From: JBNKDD01 sp050288085
GTDB taxonomy: Bacteria > Chloroflexota > Anaerolineae > Aggregatilineales > UBA3940
Assembly (NCBI GenBank): GCA_050288085.1
Contig: JBNKDD010000284.1
Location: forward strand, 1 to 7,534
Direction of reading: 5' to 3'
DNA: 7,534 bases
How positions within the stretch are numbered: position 1 is the stretch's first letter; every line of letters starts with the position of its first letter. The notes under the pieces were generated by a model. The model was given only the letters and a program-made list of their open reading frames with translations. It was not told the DNA's origin and did no database searches. Made by a program: the position numbers and the translations under genes. Below, one piece after another: positions 6,034 through 7,534 of this stretch.

Positions 6034-6798
6034 CTACTTTGCATTTTCAAAGAACGAACTTACCACCGGGAACACCTCGTCGATCTGCGTGAACTCTTGC
6101 AGGTGGGTCAACCCCTTGACCGTCTCAACCTGCACCCCTGCCGCTGTGAGGCCGTCCCGGTTTGCCTCCAACCAATCGATGGTTGGGCTGTTTTGGGTCC
6201 CGACCAGACACAAGGCTTTGCAGTTCAGATCGGCAGCCTCGATGCTCGGCCAGCGGCGCATTGCCTGGAAACAGGCCACCCAGACATCCACCCGCCCTTT
6301 GATGGCCGATTTACGGGCCTTCTCATCGAACTTCCCTTCACGATACGCCTGGGCAAGCGGCCCATGTTTCTTGATAAAGCCGTCAATGAACCGGTCAAAC
6401 TCCTCGGTGACGGCAGGTCCAAAGGGAATACCGATCATGGCGATGGCCGTTACCCGATCAGACCATGCCCCCATGTAACGGGCGATATTGCCCCCAAAGC
6501 TGTATCCCCATATCATGAACCGGTCTACGCCAACCGCATCGGCGACCATCTCTAAATCCTGGCAGATCTTCTCGATGGTATAGTCATCCTCTTCTGACAG
6601 GGAGTCGCTGTCGCCGCTGCCGCGAATATCCACATTGATAATCTTGAAGCGGTCTTTCAACCGGTCAACATAACCGACCTTGTGCCAATCTTTCCTGGTT
6701 TTACCGGCTCCGTGCAGCAGCATCAGGGTCGGGCCTTCCCCGGTCACATCATAGGCGACTCGTGCCCCGTCGCCGGTGGTGATAAATTGTGTTGACAT
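6034..6798 (-). CDS. Alpha/beta hydrolase
   Basis: A 254-aa cytoplasmic alpha/beta-hydrolase-fold protein. Numbered from ATG 6798, it shows the oxyanion-hole segment LLHGAGKT (28-35), VDIRGSGDSD after the second core strand (56-65), the nucleophile elbow GYSFGG with Ser100 (98-103), and the late catalytic histidine in LTHLQEF (His232). The usual acid position after strand 7 reads GTQNSP, with Asn203 where Asp is normally found. Substrate cannot be inferred; esterase, lactonase or similar small-molecule hydrolase is likely. ATG 6798 is chosen because GGAGAG lies six nt upstream; an adjacent in-frame TTG at 6801 is less likely. It starts 11 nt after the padR-type stop, so the two are co-transcribed and the regulator probably controls it. 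Confidence 0.9.
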   Translation of the reverse strand: MSTQFITTGDGARVAYDVTGEGPTLMLLHGAGKTRKDWHKVGYVDRLKDRFKIINVDIRGSGDSDSLSEEDDYTIEKICQDLEMVADAVGVDRFMIWGYSFGGNIARYMGAWSDRVTAIAMIGIPFGPAVTEEFDRFIDGFIKKHGPLAQAYREGKFDEKARKSAIKGRVDVWVACFQAMRRWPSIEAADLNCKALCLVGTQNSPTIDWLEANRDGLTAAGVQVETVKGLTHLQEFTQIDEVFPVVSSFFENAK

Positions 6799-6809
6799 CA
6801 AACGCTCTC

Positions 6810-7361
6810 CTATTTGCCGTGGTAGTGTGCTTCCAGCCGCTTATGGAGGCGCTGCAACCACGCAATTTCAGACTCAAGCTGGTTCAGTAAATAGTCAAAG
6901 AAAATGCCAATGAAGAAGTCATCCTTCTGCGGGTGAGCATCAACAGCCTCGCGAAACTGTTGGTAGGTCGATTGCTGGGCGCTCAGGTTGGTCGTCAAAG
7001 CCTGCATCACCTCTTCAGCGGGCAGCGAATCGAGACCGTCCAGGCCAAGCAAAAAGGATGAATACTTTCTTTCTGGCTGAGCCAGGTTTTGAAGCATTGC
7101 CTCCTGCCAGATTGCCTTCCCGGCTGGTGTGATGTGATAGACCTTCCGGGCCGGGCCGCGACCTTCGGGCGGCTGGGTCTGGCCTGAAAGCCAACCGGAT
7201 TTTTCCAGTTTGGAAAGCAGCCGGTAGATGGAAGAGAAACCGATCTCCGTCCAGTTCCGCATGACGCGTGCTTCGATCACCTGTTCAATTTCGTAGGCAT
7301 GGCGCGGTTGTTCCATGATCAGGCTTAGCAGCGCCAACTCAGCATTCGAAATGGTTGTCAC
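6810..7361 (-). CDS. PadR-family transcriptional regulator
   Basis: A 183-aa DNA-binding regulator. The N-terminal winged helix-turn-helix (about 5-80) has typical PadR features: ELALLSLIMEQPRHAYEIEQVIE, then SSIYRLLSKLEKSGWL as the recognition region, and the basic wing GRGPARKVYHITPAGK. The rest (about 90-183) is helical, ending QLESEIAWLQRLHKRLEAHY, the usual C-terminal dimerisation domain of the longer PadR proteins. The GTG at 7361 is the best start, with TAAGGA eight nt upstream. PadR proteins usually repress their own promoter and a neighbouring gene until a small molecule or phenolic ligand binds; here a 46-bp dyad overlaps the promoter. It is upstream of, and probably co-transcribed with, the hydrolase gene. 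The ligand is unknown. Confidence 0.93.
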   Translation of the reverse strand: MTTISNAELALLSLIMEQPRHAYEIEQVIEARVMRNWTEIGFSSIYRLLSKLEKSGWLSGQTQPPEGRGPARKVYHITPAGKAIWQEAMLQNLAQPERKYSSFLLGLDGLDSLPAEEVMQALTTNLSAQQSTYQQFREAVDAHPQKDDFFIGIFFDYLLNQLESEIAWLQRLHKRLEAHYHGK

Positions 7362-7407
7362 GGTATATATCCTTACACGATAATATTATCATGCGAGAAT
7401 ATATATC
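7362..7407. promoter_or_regulatory. 46-bp dyad, candidate PadR auto-operator
   Basis: The two 23-bp halves (7362-7384 and 7385-7407) are inverted copies matching at 18 of 23 positions. The perfect core is GATAATATTATC (7379-7390), extended to CACGATAATATTATCATG (7376-7393) with one mismatch, and both outer ends carry TATATAT. It begins next to the GTG start, covers the Shine-Dalgarno and probable transcription start, and reaches the -10 box, so bound protein would block transcription. Assignment to this PadR is inferred from position and family habit. Confidence 0.65.
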
Positions 7408-7426
7408 TAATTTTTGAGACTGTCAA
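7398..7426 (-). promoter_or_regulatory. Sigma-70 promoter of the padR-hydrolase operon
   Basis: On the minus strand TTGACA (7426-7421) is a perfect -35 box, followed by a 17-bp A/T-rich spacer and TATATT (7403-7398), five of six to the -10 consensus. The expected start near 7391 leaves a ~30-nt leader before the GTG at 7361. It is the clearest promoter in the window. The -10 box lies inside the 46-bp dyad. Confidence 0.8.
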
Positions 7427-7448
7427 ATTCAGTAAAACACAATTTTAA

Positions 7449-7534
7449 ACCTCACCCCGTCTCGACGCTTCTGCGTCTCGCCACCCCCTCTCCAAAATGG
7501 AGAGGGGGAAAGCCGGAGCTTTAGCAACGGCAGG
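7449..7534 (+). repeat. Dispersed three-hairpin repeat, copy 3 (cut by window edge)
   Basis: It starts with the same ACCTCACCCC end and has the same central stem (CCCCCTCTCCA/TGGAGAGGGGG, loop AAA, 7484-7508), in copy 1 orientation. The side arms differ in sequence: GACGC/GCGTC with loop TTCT (7464-7477) and AAAGC/GCTTT with loop CGGA (7509-7522). The window ends in GGCAGG, where copy 1 continues to its GGGGTGAGG end, so only a few bases are probably missing. It lies upstream of the padR-type gene and 22 bp beyond its -35 box. Confidence 0.8.

Noticed and set aside
5986..6555. 189-codon plus-strand frame opposite the hydrolase
   Set aside because: The minus strand encodes a clear alpha/beta hydrolase with GYSFGG and a good ribosome site; the plus frame is its antisense shadow and begins inside a hairpin.

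Overview
The window is a carbohydrate-metabolism locus from a bacterium with moderately high G+C. The class I (actinobacterial-type) xylose isomerase, short dispersed repeats starting CCTCACCCC, and a DUF4432 mutarotase next to a GHMP kinase all suggest Chloroflexota (possibly Anaerolineae-like). That placement rests on remembered sequence character, not on a search.

Layout, plus strand (1-5970): a possible promoter and a 27-bp near-perfect palindrome (38-64) precede xylA (84-1250). A 284-bp gap with a long-stem hairpin and a ~104-bp three-hairpin repeat separates it from xylB (1535-3046), which ends at a good intrinsic terminator with a TTCG loop (3080-3113). The next gap (3047-3391) holds a second copy of the repeat in inverted orientation, then a different, degenerate inverted-repeat element. 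A DUF4432/aldose-1-epimerase-like gene (3392-4435) follows and overlaps by 11 nt a GHMP-family sugar kinase whose best start is TTG at 4425 (to 5480). A small gene, possibly STAS/SpoIIAA-like, follows (5578-5970).

Minus strand (6034-7361): a PadR-type regulator (GTG start at 7361) and, 11 nt downstream, an alpha/beta hydrolase (start 6798) form a two-gene operon convergent with the plus-strand genes. A 14-bp stem hairpin (5979-6011) lies between the converging ends. The padR promoter is unusually clear: TTGACA, 17-bp spacer, TATATT. A 46-bp imperfect dyad covers its -10 region and the ribosome binding site. A third repeat copy runs off the right edge.

Functionally, XylA and XylB convert D-xylose to D-xylulose and then D-xylulose 5-phosphate, feeding the pentose phosphate pathway. 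The overlapping mutarotase-like and GHMP kinase genes probably act on one sugar, interconverting anomers and then phosphorylating it, perhaps at C1; the substrate is not visible from sequence. The PadR/hydrolase pair looks like a separate, self-regulated small-molecule response unit. The most notable non-coding feature is the repeat family: the ends and central hairpin are constant, while the two side arms vary and in places keep their pairing through compensatory changes.
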